Shown here one piece after another: positions 1 through 8,751 of a stretch of DNA of 64,000 nt. The stretch covers positions 62,001-126,000 of the forward strand of contig NZ_JAGSPI010000006.1 in the NCBI RefSeq assembly GCF_020381325.1, read 5' to 3'. A program made the translations under genes and the position numbers. This DNA comes from Providencia vermicola. GTDB lineage: Bacteria; Pseudomonadota; Gammaproteobacteria; Enterobacterales; Enterobacteriaceae. A model generated the notes under the pieces. That model ran no database searches. It was not told where the DNA came from and saw only the letters and a program-made list of their open reading frames with translations. Each line of letters begins with the position of its first letter. The stretch's first letter is position 1.

Positions 1-1011
1 AGTATGGCGTTCAGGATTACGCGGCTCAGCACGACGCATGTGGGAATCAAATAACACGCGATCGCCATGAGGGTCTTTATCAAAAGCAGGGTCGTCATGT
101 TCCCCCTTCATACCCATTGGTGCCCCAGTTGCTTTATGGCGACCAAAGTCATTTTCTTGGTCTTCTAAAGGTGTTCTATCCCAAAATTCAAGATTAAAAC
201 GTATCAAGCGCACAGCCTGATAAGTGCCACCATCACACCATGTGGGCTCTTTACCGCCAGAGATCCAAATTAATTCATTCATCAGCGTGGCATCATCGGC
301 GGAAGCATTTCCTGTACCATCTTTGAAGCCAAATAGGTTAATAGGCGTACTGTGGTTATCGATGTCACGGGAAGGTAAGAAACCATCAATTTTCCACAGT
401 GGAAAACTGTAAGGTGAAATATGACGCAAGATGTCTCTTAAGGCATAGATGACGCTTTCTTGGCTGTTCGCACAAATTTGCAGCATAATATCACCACCGC
501 ACCATTTTGCTTCTAACCGATCATTTGGGAAGCTGGTCATTTCTACGAGCTGTTTGGGTTTGATTTTGTCTAATCCAAAGCGTGAATCAAACAGGCTATT
601 ACCAAGTGCTACGGTGATGGTAAGCGAATCAGGTTGTAGGTGGGTACCAAGAATACCTGATTCAGCAGGTGGCATTTTATCATTTGTAGTCGATGGTGCC
701 TGCTGAGGTTGTGTTAGGTAGGCGATCCTCTGCGATAAAAGCGAAAAAACAGTTTGTAGTTCATCAAGCTTGCTCGTGGTGATATTGAAAGCAATAAAAG
801 AGGCATTTTTTTGCTCGGGTGTTACTACTCCAGCTTGGTGCTGACCAAGATAATTTAGTGCTTTATCGTAATTTAACTGGCAGTTAGCGATTTGCGCTTT
901 CGCTTTTAACGCAGGGGCCGCAAAAATGGCACTACCAATCGCGAGGGCTTTTAATGCAGAACGGCGAGATAACCCATTGGCAGGGTATTGGCTTCTAAGT
1001 TTAGCTTGCAT
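1..1011 (-). CDS. efeB: EfeB deferrochelatase/DyP-type peroxidase, partial
   Basis: The 337 codons seen are the N-terminal part; the C-terminus lies beyond the left edge. The family are periplasmic haem peroxidases that work with EfeU and EfeO in ferrous iron uptake and can take iron from haem. The N-terminus has a twin-arginine (Tat) signal, SRRSALKAL, followed by a hydrophobic run ending near AAPALKAKA, which fits export of a folded haem enzyme. The DyP signature appears as GFKDGTGN, holding the catalytic Asp; the proximal His region is probably cut off. The start is the ATG at 1011, 11 bases after the stop of the upstream efeO-like gene, so it is the last gene of the leftward iron operon. 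Identity is confident; completeness cannot be judged. Confidence 0.9.
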   Translation of the reverse strand, partial: MQAKLRSQYPANGLSRRSALKALAIGSAIFAAPALKAKAQIANCQLNYDKALNYLGQHQAGVVTPEQKNASFIAFNITTSKLDELQTVFSLLSQRIAYLTQPQQAPSTTNDKMPPAESGILGTHLQPDSLTITVALGNSLFDSRFGLDKIKPKQLVEMTSFPNDRLEAKWCGGDIMLQICANSQESVIYALRDILRHISPYSFPLWKIDGFLPSRDIDNHSTPINLFGFKDGTGNASADDATLMNELIWISGGKEPTWCDGGTYQAVRLIRFNLEFWDRTPLEDQENDFGRHKATGAPMGMKGEHDDPAFDKDPHGDRVLFDSHMRRAEPRNPERHT

Positions 1012-1022
1012 AAATTTATGCC

Positions 1023-1925
1023 TTAATATTTATAATAAACATCAACATCGAGCTGCGCTCTTAATGTTGCTAAGATTTCAGCTTGTTGAGTTAATAAGGA
1101 ATAGAGTGCCATTTTGTCTTTTTGTTGTAATTGGCTGTAGGGTTGATACAGACCATTTGAAACTTGATAGGCCTGCACAATCTTATTCATTTTTTGGTCA
1201 TTTTCTTTTATTTGGTCTAAGGTTTTAGGCTCAATAAAAGGGCTAAGAATTTCAATGATTTCTTGAGAACCTTTGAGGTTCGCTGCAATATCGGTTAAAT
1301 CCGACAAACTGTAGATATTTTCTTTACCGTCTAACTTTGTTTCAATAATCATTTCCACAAAGTCAGCAGAGGCCTGAACCAGCTTAGGAATTTCAATAGT
1401 TTCCGTCATGACTCGTTTTTGTAAGTCACGCCCTTTTAATAATAGTTCTTCGGCAGGAACAAGCGCTTGCTGGGCAGATTTTTGGTCAAATAATTGGTAT
1501 TCAACGAGATGAAAACCAGTGAAGCGGTAGTCTTTTTCTTTATCGAGAAAATAATCAGCCCGAGGGTTAATGGTTCTATCTGTATTACCAAATAGTACAA
1601 TGATTGGACGCACTGTTTCATAATGCTGGTGGGCCGCAATATAGGCCGCTTGGGCTTTGGCTAAATCCCCTTTTTTTAGCAACTGTTGTAGCAGGTTTAA
1701 TTCTTCGACCATTTCTGCCAACTCAGCGTTGGCAAAATTAAGATAGGTTTGGATACTCGTTTGGTATTTTTCGGGGGTTGGGATATCCCCTTTGGCAACA
1801 ATAATCTCATCCCCTGTTTGTACAGGGGAGCGTAGCGCCTTGCCTTGAACCGTTGTTGAAATGGTTATGGTGAGTATTAAACTAAAAAAAATCCATCTCG
1901 TCTTATGCCTTAGCAAGCTGTACAT
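1023..1925 (-). CDS. efeO: EfeO-like M75 (imelysin) iron-binding protein, cupredoxin-less
   Basis: Periplasmic partner of the EfeU iron permease. I take the ATG at 1925 (300 residues, MYSLLRHKTRW), which puts a hydrophobic signal segment near the N-terminus; a longer frame from 1976 would bury it. The start overlaps the 3' end of efeU by 23 bases, typical of translational coupling. The M75 metal motif is visible as GFHLVEYQLFD (HxxE). E. coli EfeO is about 375 residues with an N-terminal cupredoxin domain joined to M75; here that domain is missing and a separate cupredoxin gene lies two genes upstream (2763-3098). So the two EfeO modules are split into separate proteins. Function in ferrous/ferric iron delivery is inferred from family and operon. 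Confidence 0.85.
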   Translation of the reverse strand: MYSLLRHKTRWIFFSLILTITISTTVQGKALRSPVQTGDEIIVAKGDIPTPEKYQTSIQTYLNFANAELAEMVEELNLLQQLLKKGDLAKAQAAYIAAHQHYETVRPIIVLFGNTDRTINPRADYFLDKEKDYRFTGFHLVEYQLFDQKSAQQALVPAEELLLKGRDLQKRVMTETIEIPKLVQASADFVEMIIETKLDGKENIYSLSDLTDIAANLKGSQEIIEILSPFIEPKTLDQIKENDQKMNKIVQAYQVSNGLYQPYSQLQQKDKMALYSLLTQQAEILATLRAQLDVDVYYKY

Positions 1926-2751
1926 GTTTTTTGCTCCGTGCAAATAATGGAATAACAATGAGCCAATAAAGGACAAAAGTGATTACGCTTAACCAAATAG
2001 GCTGAGAGCGATATGCGAAGAAAGATGAAATAAAGTTCCCAGCAATGCCTGAATCATCGAGCAATCCAGTGGTATCCCATGCAGGGTAGATTAAAAACTC
2101 AGGGATGGAATAATCATATTCAATGAATAAATTCGCGCTTTCTTCGACACCTTTAAGTAGCAAGGATAGGGCTAAAAATAACAGGATAACGCCAGTTACT
2201 CGGAAGAAAATTGCCCATGAAATAAGGCGGTTGGTGAGAAGGAATAGATATAAAGTTAAGCCTGCGATGGCAATTCCTCCTCCCACTTCAGTAAAAAATG
2301 CAGATGCATTTGCTGATGTAAGCGACATGATAAAGCTGGAGAGAAACACCACAATTTCGCTGCCTTCACGTGCGATAGCAATGGCAATAATCAGTGCGGC
2401 TCCCCACCAGTTATGGTGTGCAGCATTACGGTTAATACCCGATTCTATTTCTGATTTCATCGAACTGCCGTGTTTATTCATCCAGTATACCATTTGGACA
2501 ATTAATATACAGGCAAGTAATTCCATGAAGATCATGAATAAGGATTGGCCAGTATCATCAAGAACATTAAAAACGCCATAAATAAGCAAGGCGAGTAAGA
2601 CAGAGATGATGACACCAAGAGCGACACCACCCCACAGGAATTTCATACCATTACGGGCATCTGGGTGGCGTTTTATCCACGCATAGATAATGCCAATAAC
2701 GAGGAGGGCTTCAAAGCTTTCTCGCCAAACAACAAACAGAACTTGTCCCAT
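1903..2751 (-). CDS. efeU: EfeU/Ftr1-family iron permease
   Basis: Inner-membrane permease of the oxidase-dependent iron transporter (OFeT) family, 282 residues. Two REXXE iron-binding motifs typical of Ftr1/EfeU are present: RESFE at residues 10-14 and REGSE at 128-132. Several hydrophobic spans (about 40-60, 70-92, 117-140, 150-172, 178-200 and near the C-terminus) fit a seven-helix topology. It begins 11 bases after the cupredoxin gene and overlaps the next gene, so it is central in the operon. No frameshift is seen, unlike the broken efeU of E. coli K-12. Confidence 0.93.
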   Translation of the reverse strand: MGQVLFVVWRESFEALLVIGIIYAWIKRHPDARNGMKFLWGGVALGVIISVLLALLIYGVFNVLDDTGQSLFMIFMELLACILIVQMVYWMNKHGSSMKSEIESGINRNAAHHNWWGAALIIAIAIAREGSEIVVFLSSFIMSLTSANASAFFTEVGGGIAIAGLTLYLFLLTNRLISWAIFFRVTGVILLFLALSLLLKGVEESANLFIEYDYSIPEFLIYPAWDTTGLLDDSGIAGNFISSFFAYRSQPIWLSVITFVLYWLIVIPLFARSKKHVQLAKA

Positions 2752-2762
2752 ATTTAACCCCT

Positions 2763-3098
2763 CTATTTAGCTACAATTTCGCCTTTAGGGCTAGAAAGAT
2801 GGAAATCATCAAAGAAGGTGTATGTACCTGGTTTTAGAGGCGCAATAACAACGACGGAGCTGGCTCCTGGCGCTAACACTTTTTCTTTGCGTAGTTGGAT
2901 GCTTTCAAATTCAGCGGGTTCAGTTCCTGTGTTAGTTATTTTAATACGGATGATTGTTTTTGCAGGAACTTCCAGTACACGTGGAATTAAATCGCCATTT
3001 TTCATTTCTAATTCCACGGTGTATTTTTCTGCCGCAAAAACAGATTGAGGCAAAAAAGAGCAGGCAATAACCAGTAAAAAGCTCAGTAATGTTTTCAT
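2763..3098 (-). CDS. Periplasmic cupredoxin-domain protein (FtrB/EfeO N-terminal type)
   Basis: A 111-residue protein with a clear signal peptide (hydrophobic 3-17, cleavage near VFA-AEK). The rest is a small beta-sandwich of the cupredoxin class that in E. coli is the N-terminal domain of EfeO and in Ftr systems is the free FtrB-type protein. Visible family features are the EFES turn and the GTYTFFDDFH strand near the C-terminus. It lacks the Cys of blue copper proteins, so any metal would be held by acidic, His or Met residues. It sits between the P19-like gene and efeU, which suggests it oxidises or hands over iron. Family assignment is good; the precise metal is unknown. Confidence 0.82.
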   Translation of the reverse strand: MKTLLSFLLVIACSFLPQSVFAAEKYTVELEMKNGDLIPRVLEVPAKTIIRIKITNTGTEPAEFESIQLRKEKVLAPGASSVVVIAPLKPGTYTFFDDFHLSSPKGEIVAK

Positions 3099-3192
3099 TT
3101 TGGCTTAGGGAGTCCATTTATTAGCGCAAACAGAAAAAGGGCTTGCAGACAATGAGCGTTTCTACAAGACCCTTTGCTCACTTTGGATAAAA

Positions 3193-3750
3193 CTAGTAGC
3201 TTCCTTTACGGCCTACACCTGAGTAGTCAAAGTCCCAAGAGACTTCAAAGGGTTGGAACCAAGGAGCAACACCCGTTTCTTTATCAATGTGGCGACCAAA
3301 GGCAACATCTTTATTATGTGAAGGTGGGAAAATTTTATAGGTCACACGATATTTCCCATTGCCATCTAACTTGATGTTTTCACCATAGTGAGGGCCATCA
3401 CTGGCAACCATAGGCATGAAAGTGCCTGTTTGAGTTTGCGGTTTATCACCCAGTTTCGTCACGGAGTATTCGATAGTTAGGTAAGGGATCCAATCGCCTT
3501 CTGCGAAGCCATTCGGATTATCTTCTACTGCATGGATGTCAGCTTCTAAGTGGATATCGGCTTTATCTGCTGCTAAGTGGGCCATTTTATGATGCCCTTC
3601 TTCAGTATCCATTGTAATGGGTTGTAAATAGACTCCTTGAATTTCCATTCCGTTTTTAATTACTGGGTGGCCAAGTGGATACTCTTGAGCAAATGCAGAA
3701 ATTGAAAACAACGCGAGACCCGAAACAGCAGCTTTGTAGGCGAGTTTCAT
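3193..3750 (-). CDS. P19/Tp34-family periplasmic iron/copper-binding protein
   Basis: First gene of the leftward iron operon, 185 residues. The signal peptide ends near SAFA-QEYPLG. It resembles P19/FetP/FtrA proteins: the GHPVIKNGMEIQGVYL start, GHHKMAHLAADKADIHLEADIHA with metal-binding Met/His residues, and a C-terminal W-x-F-E-V-S-W-D-F-D strand. Such proteins bind Cu and Fe at a dimer interface and assist ferrous iron uptake by Ftr1-type permeases. A near-perfect Fur box lies just upstream of the start. The combination P19 plus cupredoxin plus EfeU is Ftr-like, whereas the two genes at the end are Efe-like. Confidence 0.88.
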   Translation of the reverse strand: MKLAYKAAVSGLALFSISAFAQEYPLGHPVIKNGMEIQGVYLQPITMDTEEGHHKMAHLAADKADIHLEADIHAVEDNPNGFAEGDWIPYLTIEYSVTKLGDKPQTQTGTFMPMVASDGPHYGENIKLDGNGKYRVTYKIFPPSHNKDVAFGRHIDKETGVAPWFQPFEVSWDFDYSGVGRKGSY

Positions 3751-3783
3751 TATTACGTCCTTACCATTATTTAAGTTAGAGTC

Positions 3784-3800
3784 GTAATGATAATCATTAC
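3784..3800. promoter_or_regulatory. Fur box of the iron operon
   Basis: The sequence GTAATGATAATCATTAC is a perfect 17-base palindrome around a central A and closely matches the Fur consensus core. It lies 34 bases before the P19-like start codon, so it should repress the whole P19-cupredoxin-efeU-efeO-efeB operon when iron is plentiful. The role is inferred from sequence match and gene content. Confidence 0.88.
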
Positions 3801-4023
3801 TATTGCAAGATTACAAGTGAGTATTTTCGATGAGTGGCCATTTAAATTCACGAAATGGTTATTTTTTGATAAAAATCGAGGTGTTAGATAAAGTTATTAT
3901 TCTTTGAAAAATAACTTTGCACAGAATGTGCACTGTGAAACGGTTTATTATTTATTACATGATATATTCCACTAAAGGAAATTATTTTACTGAGAAATCT
4001 GTTGATAAATAAAGGTGTTGCAA

Positions 4024-4953
4024 ATGCAAAAACGTTATCTTGATTGTTCAGCTTCAGAGATTGCAAATTTAAGTAAAAAGAGTTTGTTAGAAGCAATAAA
4101 AGCCAGTGAAGGGCGGTTACTCGTCTCTGAAACTATCGGGACGATTCAGCCTGTTTTAATGACGGTAACTAATGCAGAGCTTGCAGCAAGCCAAGGCGCT
4201 GATATTTTGTTGTTAAACGTTTTCGATGTTAATCAACCTATTATGCAAGGTTTACCCCAAGATATTGCACCAGAGGAAATTATCCGCACATTGAAACATT
4301 TAACAGGACGAGCAATAGGTGTCAATTTAGAGCCTGTCCCTGCTGGGTTTAATAACCCAACCCAAGATGCTCAGTGGAAAATGTCTGAAGGACGTTTAGC
4401 GACCGTTAAAAATGCGATGAAATTAAAAGAAATGGGGGTCGATATTATTGTTCTGACGGGGAATCCTGGCAATGGTGTCACCAACCAAGAGATTAATCAA
4501 AGCTTAAAAGAATTGAAGGCAGTTGTTGGCAAGGATGTCATTTTGGTTACAGGAAAAATGCATGCCGCAGGTGTGCTAAATGCATCGGCAGAGCAACTTA
4601 TCACTGAGGATGATATTCGGGCATTTATTGCTAGTGGTGCAGACATTATTTTATTGCCAGCGCCAGGAACGGTTCCAGGTATTTCATTAGAATTTGTGCA
4701 AAAAATGGTGAGTTACTGCCATTCCCAAGGTGTGATGACAATGACGGCAATTGGCACTTCACAAGAAGGTGCGGATATACAGACGATCCGCCAAATTGCC
4801 CTGATGTGCAAAATGGCAGGGACTGATTTGCACCACATTGGCGACTCAGGGTACAACGGAATTGCCTTACCTGAAAATATTTTGAATTATGGCATTGTTA
4901 TTCGTGGTGTTCGCCATACTTACGCACGAATTGCGCGCTCAATTAACCGCTAA
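4024..4953 (+). CDS. Uncharacterised TIM-barrel protein (PEP phosphonomutase-like, DUF7916-type)
   Basis: A 309-residue protein that looks like a (beta/alpha)8 barrel: repeated short hydrophobic strands each followed by helices, e.g. GADILLLNVFDV, RAIGVNLEPV, GVDIIVLTGNPGNG, KDVILVTGKMHAAGV, GADIILLPAPGTVPG, GVMTMTAIGTSQEG and the C-terminal HHIGDSGYNG phosphate-binding-like loop. I chose the ATG at 4024 because AAAGG at 4011-4015 sits 8 bases before it; a GTG nine bases upstream overlaps that site. It stands alone, with its own terminator after it. Related proteins are often annotated as PEP phosphonomutase, but I see no basis for a specific reaction. The DUF number is from memory. Confidence 0.6.
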   Translation: MQKRYLDCSASEIANLSKKSLLEAIKASEGRLLVSETIGTIQPVLMTVTNAELAASQGADILLLNVFDVNQPIMQGLPQDIAPEEIIRTLKHLTGRAIGVNLEPVPAGFNNPTQDAQWKMSEGRLATVKNAMKLKEMGVDIIVLTGNPGNGVTNQEINQSLKELKAVVGKDVILVTGKMHAAGVLNASAEQLITEDDIRAFIASGADIILLPAPGTVPGISLEFVQKMVSYCHSQGVMTMTAIGTSQEGADIQTIRQIALMCKMAGTDLHHIGDSGYNGIALPENILNYGIVIRGVRHTYARIARSINR

Positions 4954-4964
4954 ATCTCTTTTAT

Positions 4965-5012
4965 TTCCGAGCGAATGACAATCTATTTTTCGTTCGGAAA
5001 ATCACTTTTTTT
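4965..5012 (+). terminator. Rho-independent terminator after the TIM-barrel gene
   Basis: An 11-base stem TTCCGAGCGAA (4965-4975) / TTCGTTCGGAA (4989-4999), with one G-T pair, is followed a few bases later by a run of eight T at about 5005-5012. Confidence 0.7.
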
Positions 5013-5089
5013 GGCAGAAATTTATACAATTTCCGCTATTCTTCAGGTAAAATTTTGCCCATTTTTTAAAACAATAAAAGAAGTGAGTT

Positions 5090-6424
5090 ATGTCGCAAAA
5101 TACTAATCCGGTGCCAAAAATTGGCTTCGTTTCACTCGGCTGTCCAAAAAACTTGGTGGACTCAGAACGTATTTTAACTGAATTGCGTACTGATGGTTAT
5201 CAAGTTGTCCCAAGCTATGATGATGCTGATTTGGTCATTGTAAATACCTGTGGTTTTATCGATAGCGCGGTACAAGAATCGTTAGAAGCGATTGGTGAAG
5301 CGTTAAATGAAAACGGTAAAGTTATTGTGACAGGATGCCTTGGTGCAAAAGAAAACCAAATTCGTGAAGTCCATCCTAAAGTTTTGGAGATAACGGGACC
5401 GCATAGTTATGAGCAAGTATTAAACCATGTTCATCATTATGTTCCGAAACCAGAACATGATCCTTTCTTGAGTTTAGTGCCTGAACAAGGCGTTAAATTA
5501 ACGCCAAAACATTATGCTTATTTAAAAATATCAGAGGGTTGTAATCACCGTTGCACATTCTGCATTATTCCTTCGATGCGTGGTGATTTAGATAGCCGTC
5601 CAATTGGTGATGTATTAAATGAAGCGAAACGATTAGTCGCTTCTGGTGTGAGGGAACTCTTGGTTATTTCACAAGATACCTCTGCCTATGGTGTGGATGT
5701 TAAGCATCGCACAGGTTTTTGGGATGGTCAGCCAGTTAAAACAAGCATGGTTGGATTATGTGAACAACTCGCTTCTATGGGTGTTTGGGTTCGTTTACAT
5801 TATGTCTACCCTTATCCGCATGTGGATGACGTTATTCCACTTATGGCAGAAGGTAAGGTTTTACCTTATTTGGATATTCCTTTGCAGCATGCAAGCCCTA
5901 AAATATTAAAATTAATGAAACGCCCAGGTGCGGTGGAAAGGACGTTAGAGCGTATTAAGCGTTGGCGTGAAATTTGCCCTGAATTAACACTGCGTTCAAC
6001 CTTTATTGTGGGCTTTCCAGGCGAAACAGAAGAAGACTTCCAAATATTGCTGGATTTCTTAACTGAAGCGAAATTAGACCGCGTTGGTTGCTTTAAATAT
6101 AGTCCAGTGGAGGGCGCGAGAGCTAACGAACTTGCAGACCAAGTTCCAGAAGATGTCAAAGAAGAACGTTATCATCGCTTTATGCAATTACAGCAACAAA
6201 TTTCAACACAGAGGCTGCAAGATAAAATTGGACGTGAAATTCATGTGATTATTGATGAGGTTGATGATGAGGGGGCTGTTGGTCGTAGCATGGCGGATGC
6301 ACCTGAAATTGATGGGATGGTGTATTTAAACGGTGAGTTTGATGTAAAAGTAGGGGATATCGTTAAAGTGCTTGTTGAGCACGCTGATGAGTATGACCTA
6401 TGGGGCGCAATCGTTACTGAATAA
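5090..6424 (+). CDS. rimO: Ribosomal protein S12 methylthiotransferase RimO
   Basis: Radical-SAM enzyme of 444 residues that adds a methylthio group to the conserved Asp of ribosomal protein S12. The N-terminal domain has the three cysteines for the auxiliary cluster ([12 protein letters not shown] with C18, NTCGF, TGCLG). The radical-SAM motif CNHRCTFC puts cysteines at 151, 155 and 158. A C-terminal TRAM domain (about 380-440) ends with [15 protein letters not shown]. Length and motifs match E. coli RimO. The start ATG at 5090 follows AGAAGTG. It is monocistronic, with a strong terminator behind it. Confidence 0.97.
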   Translation: MSQNTNPVPKIGFVSLGCPKNLVDSERILTELRTDGYQVVPSYDDADLVIVNTCGFIDSAVQESLEAIGEALNENGKVIVTGCLGAKENQIREVHPKVLEITGPHSYEQVLNHVHHYVPKPEHDPFLSLVPEQGVKLTPKHYAYLKISEGCNHRCTFCIIPSMRGDLDSRPIGDVLNEAKRLVASGVRELLVISQDTSAYGVDVKHRTGFWDGQPVKTSMVGLCEQLASMGVWVRLHYVYPYPHVDDVIPLMAEGKVLPYLDIPLQHASPKILKLMKRPGAVERTLERIKRWREICPELTLRSTFIVGFPGETEEDFQILLDFLTEAKLDRVGCFKYSPVEGARANELADQVPEDVKEERYHRFMQLQQQISTQRLQDKIGREIHVIIDEVDDEGAVGRSMADAPEIDGMVYLNGEFDVKVGDIVKVLVEHADEYDLWGAIVTE

Positions 6425-6451
6425 TAGACAAAGATTGTTTGTATCTTTTTG

Positions 6452-6485
6452 AGCCTACTTGTTGTTTAATAAGTAGGCTTTTTTG
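6452..6485 (+). terminator. Rho-independent terminator of rimO
   Basis: A perfect 9-base stem AGCCTACTT (6452-6460) / AAGTAGGCT (6471-6479) with a 10-base loop is followed directly by six T. Confidence 0.88.
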
Positions 6486-6637
6486 GTTTCATTTTGAAAT
6501 CATTCCTTATCTTTCCGCTCAAAATTGACGTGGATCAAACGTTGAAAATCTATTAAAGAATAACTTGATCTAGAATATAAAAATTAAATGGCAAGTTGAC
6601 ATAATCAGATAACTCTTATCGAAGAATAAGGATAACT

Positions 6638-7276
6638 ATGTCGGCTCATTCATTATTTACAACTACACCAATAGAAGAAAATACAGCTTATTTAGATGAT
6701 AATGAGCTTCTACTCTCGTTAATACGTGATACTGTTTTATCTGGGTTGTCTTCACTTCATGAACTTAACGCTGATGTTTCTTTGCTGAATATCCAAGGTG
6801 AAACATTATGGTTAAGCCAAAAGTCGCAAGACAATTTTGAAATAGCCGATTTGTTATTAGGTGAAATGAGCAAGAATGCTCAGGAGCGGCTTTTTGCTAA
6901 TCCTATTGAATTACATGGAAGATTTTATTACTTGGCGCCGATATATTCGCAAGTTGGCGAATTATGGTTGATTGTGGCTTTATCAACAGCTCAGATGAAT
7001 AGCAATATTCTTCTTGCTCTTTTGCAATCATTGGCAAGAGAATCTACTGCAAAATTGAAATGCCAATCTTATATACAACCATCCTCAACGAAACCATTTC
7101 AGGCTCCAAGCATTGCAGATTTGAATATTCAGTCGGTTGAAAAAGCTCTCATTATTGAGGTGGCAAAAAACTGTCGAGGTAAAGTTCAGCAGATGCATCA
7201 GATTTTGAACATGGGAAGAACGACGCTGTGGCGAAAACTGAAGCAATATGGCATTAATATTAAAGAATATAAGTAG
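6638..7276 (+). CDS. Fis-type helix-turn-helix regulator with GAF-like N-terminus
   Basis: A 212-residue putative transcription regulator. The last ~50 residues form a Fis/HTH_8 domain: VEKALIIEVAKNCRGKVQQ followed by MHQILNMGRTTLWRKLKQYG, the recognition helix of DhaR/PrpR-type regulators. The N-terminal ~150 residues look like a small-ligand sensor of GAF type (DVSLLNIQGETLWLSQKS, FYYLAPIYSQVGELWLIVAL). The AAA+ domain that would contact sigma-54 is absent, so it resembles a DhaR-like regulator reduced to sensor plus DNA-binding domain. An AAGGATAAC site precedes the ATG at 6638. No obvious target gene lies beside it. Confidence 0.7.
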   Translation: MSAHSLFTTTPIEENTAYLDDNELLLSLIRDTVLSGLSSLHELNADVSLLNIQGETLWLSQKSQDNFEIADLLLGEMSKNAQERLFANPIELHGRFYYLAPIYSQVGELWLIVALSTAQMNSNILLALLQSLARESTAKLKCQSYIQPSSTKPFQAPSIADLNIQSVEKALIIEVAKNCRGKVQQMHQILNMGRTTLWRKLKQYGINIKEYK

Positions 7277-7853
7277 TCACGCTTGGTGTTTTTCGTGTGG
7301 TTATGTAAAAAACACGCTTCGGCGTATTTTGGATGAAGGTGTATCATCTAGAATAGCTGAAGCGTAAAAGGCTGACCAACATTTACTGCAAATAGCCTCT
7401 GAAGTTGGCTGTATTGAGATAAAGAGCAATGAAAAAGAGAATGCATTATCTTTCAATATTACTTGTCAGTATGTTAATGGCAGCCTTATTTTTTTAGTTT
7501 AAGAAAATAGATGTTAAAATAATGTATGAGAGGCGCAATTTAGATTTTTATCAATGTGGACTTAATGGAAATGTGCAATATAAACAGTATTGCCCCATCT
7601 AAAATGGTAAATAATCTATGTAATTATTACATCTGTAATCATTAATTAACTTAAGTGCATTTTGTTTGATAGTTGTGTAATCAAATTACCCTTATTCATG
7701 AGACTAAGAGTAATTTGTGGAATTAATAGCATATTAATCTATATTTATCAAAATTCTTATGTATTAATGTTTTTGTGAAAAATAATATCTGACGGCTTGA
7801 AATAAAACCATCAGATATAATGACTACTAGATTGTAAAAACATATAGTATATA
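7277..7853. other. Low-coding AT-rich intergenic region
   Basis: There are 577 bases without an intact gene between the Fis-type regulator and the convergent LuxR-type gene. A short stem GTGTTTTT/AAAAACAC near 7286-7315 may end the upstream transcript, though no T-run follows. A possible AraC-family remnant (7305-7424) lies inside. From about 7500 to 7850 I see only AT-rich sequence. Confidence 0.5.
7305..7424 (+). pseudogene. Possible remnant of an AraC-family regulator
   Basis: Reading from 7305 gives NTLRRILDEGVSSRIAEA, then an in-frame TAA, then KADQHLLQIASEVG. This resembles the stretch around the first helix-turn-helix of GadX/AppY-like AraC regulators (pattern S-T-L-R-R-x-L-x-E-E-G-T-S-x-x-x-x-x-x-R). 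No start, ribosome-binding site or second helix-turn-helix is recognisable, so if real this is a decayed fragment. It is a pattern match by eye over about 40 residues and may be chance. Confidence 0.25.
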
Positions 7854-8483
7854 TTACCTATATTTTGAATAGGTATTAATATATTCGTATTCTTGAATAA
7901 GTTGAGGGAGTGATTTTATACCTAATTTTGTATAGATGTTCGAGCGATGTACTTCAACAGTTCTCGGAGATAATGAAAGTTTTTCAGCAGTTTCTTTACT
8001 GGTATTACCTTCTAAGATCATATCCATTATTTCTCTTTCTCTGACTGATAAACGCTCAAACTTGTCAAATAGATAGGTATATTTCTTGTGGTTCTCATGT
8101 GAATTTAAAAATTGCTCCGTGGCACTATTGATTGCATTGAGAATTTCAATATCTTTGAATGGAAAAGGGAAGAAGTCATAAGCGCCAGACTTAAAGCTTT
8201 CTCTGCAGAGGCTAACTGAAGGTTCTGCAGCAAGGACAATAAAAGGAACAATACCAAAAGAGTTATTTATATTGGTTAATCGGCTAATACGATTTTCGTT
8301 ATTGTTTAAAAATAACAAAATACATTCCTTTACATTGCTTTCCAAAGGGTAAGTATAATTACTAATAAATGTATCTTCGTTATTATAAAAATTAAAGACA
8401 AAACCAAATGATTCCATCATTAATTTCAGTTTATTCTTAAAGACATTATCACTATCTATGATTACGTGAATGGTGTTATTCAT
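7854..8483 (-). CDS. Orphan FixJ/LuxR-type response regulator with degenerate receiver
   Basis: A 209-residue protein. The C-terminal LuxR-type helix-turn-helix is intact: LSVREREIMDMILEGNTSKE, then LSLSPRTVEVHRSNIYTKLG. The N-terminal ~125 residues fold like a receiver (DSDNVFKNKLKLMMESFGF at the first strand, FKSGAYDFFPFPF with the usual G-A-Y-D-F near the end). At the position where the phospho-accepting Asp is expected the sequence reads ECILLFLNNNE, so Asp appears replaced, and the Lys of the conserved K-P is also lost (FPFPF). Phosphorylation is therefore doubtful. I chose the ATG at 8483 because AGGAG is 7 bases ahead; the ATG at 8489 is only one base from it. No sensor kinase is adjacent. 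Confidence 0.8.
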   Translation of the reverse strand: MNNTIHVIIDSDNVFKNKLKLMMESFGFVFNFYNNEDTFISNYTYPLESNVKECILLFLNNNENRISRLTNINNSFGIVPFIVLAAEPSVSLCRESFKSGAYDFFPFPFKDIEILNAINSATEQFLNSHENHKKYTYLFDKFERLSVREREIMDMILEGNTSKETAEKLSLSPRTVEVHRSNIYTKLGIKSLPQLIQEYEYINTYSKYR

Positions 8484-8751
8484 CACCATACTCCTGTTGA
8501 ACTGATTTGATATTCATATTAATTTGATAAAATAAGTAGATAAATATCGTTAAAAATAAATTTAGCGATAATGTTTTCTACAGAACGTTGTTTTTTTTAT
8601 TAATGTATTACTGACCTTAATTTATATTAAAATTATCATCTAGTTAAATTTAATATAAAAATAGAAACAATGGTTAAATTTTGTGTCAATGAGTAAGAAT
8701 CGATTAATCTTATGTAACATTTTAGGTGCTTTTACTTGTTTGGCGAGTTTT

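Noticed and set aside
3884-4096. A 70-residue leftward open frame over the start of the TIM-barrel gene
   Set aside because: No ribosome-binding site, low-complexity AT-driven composition, and it overlaps the start of a well-supported gene on the other strand.
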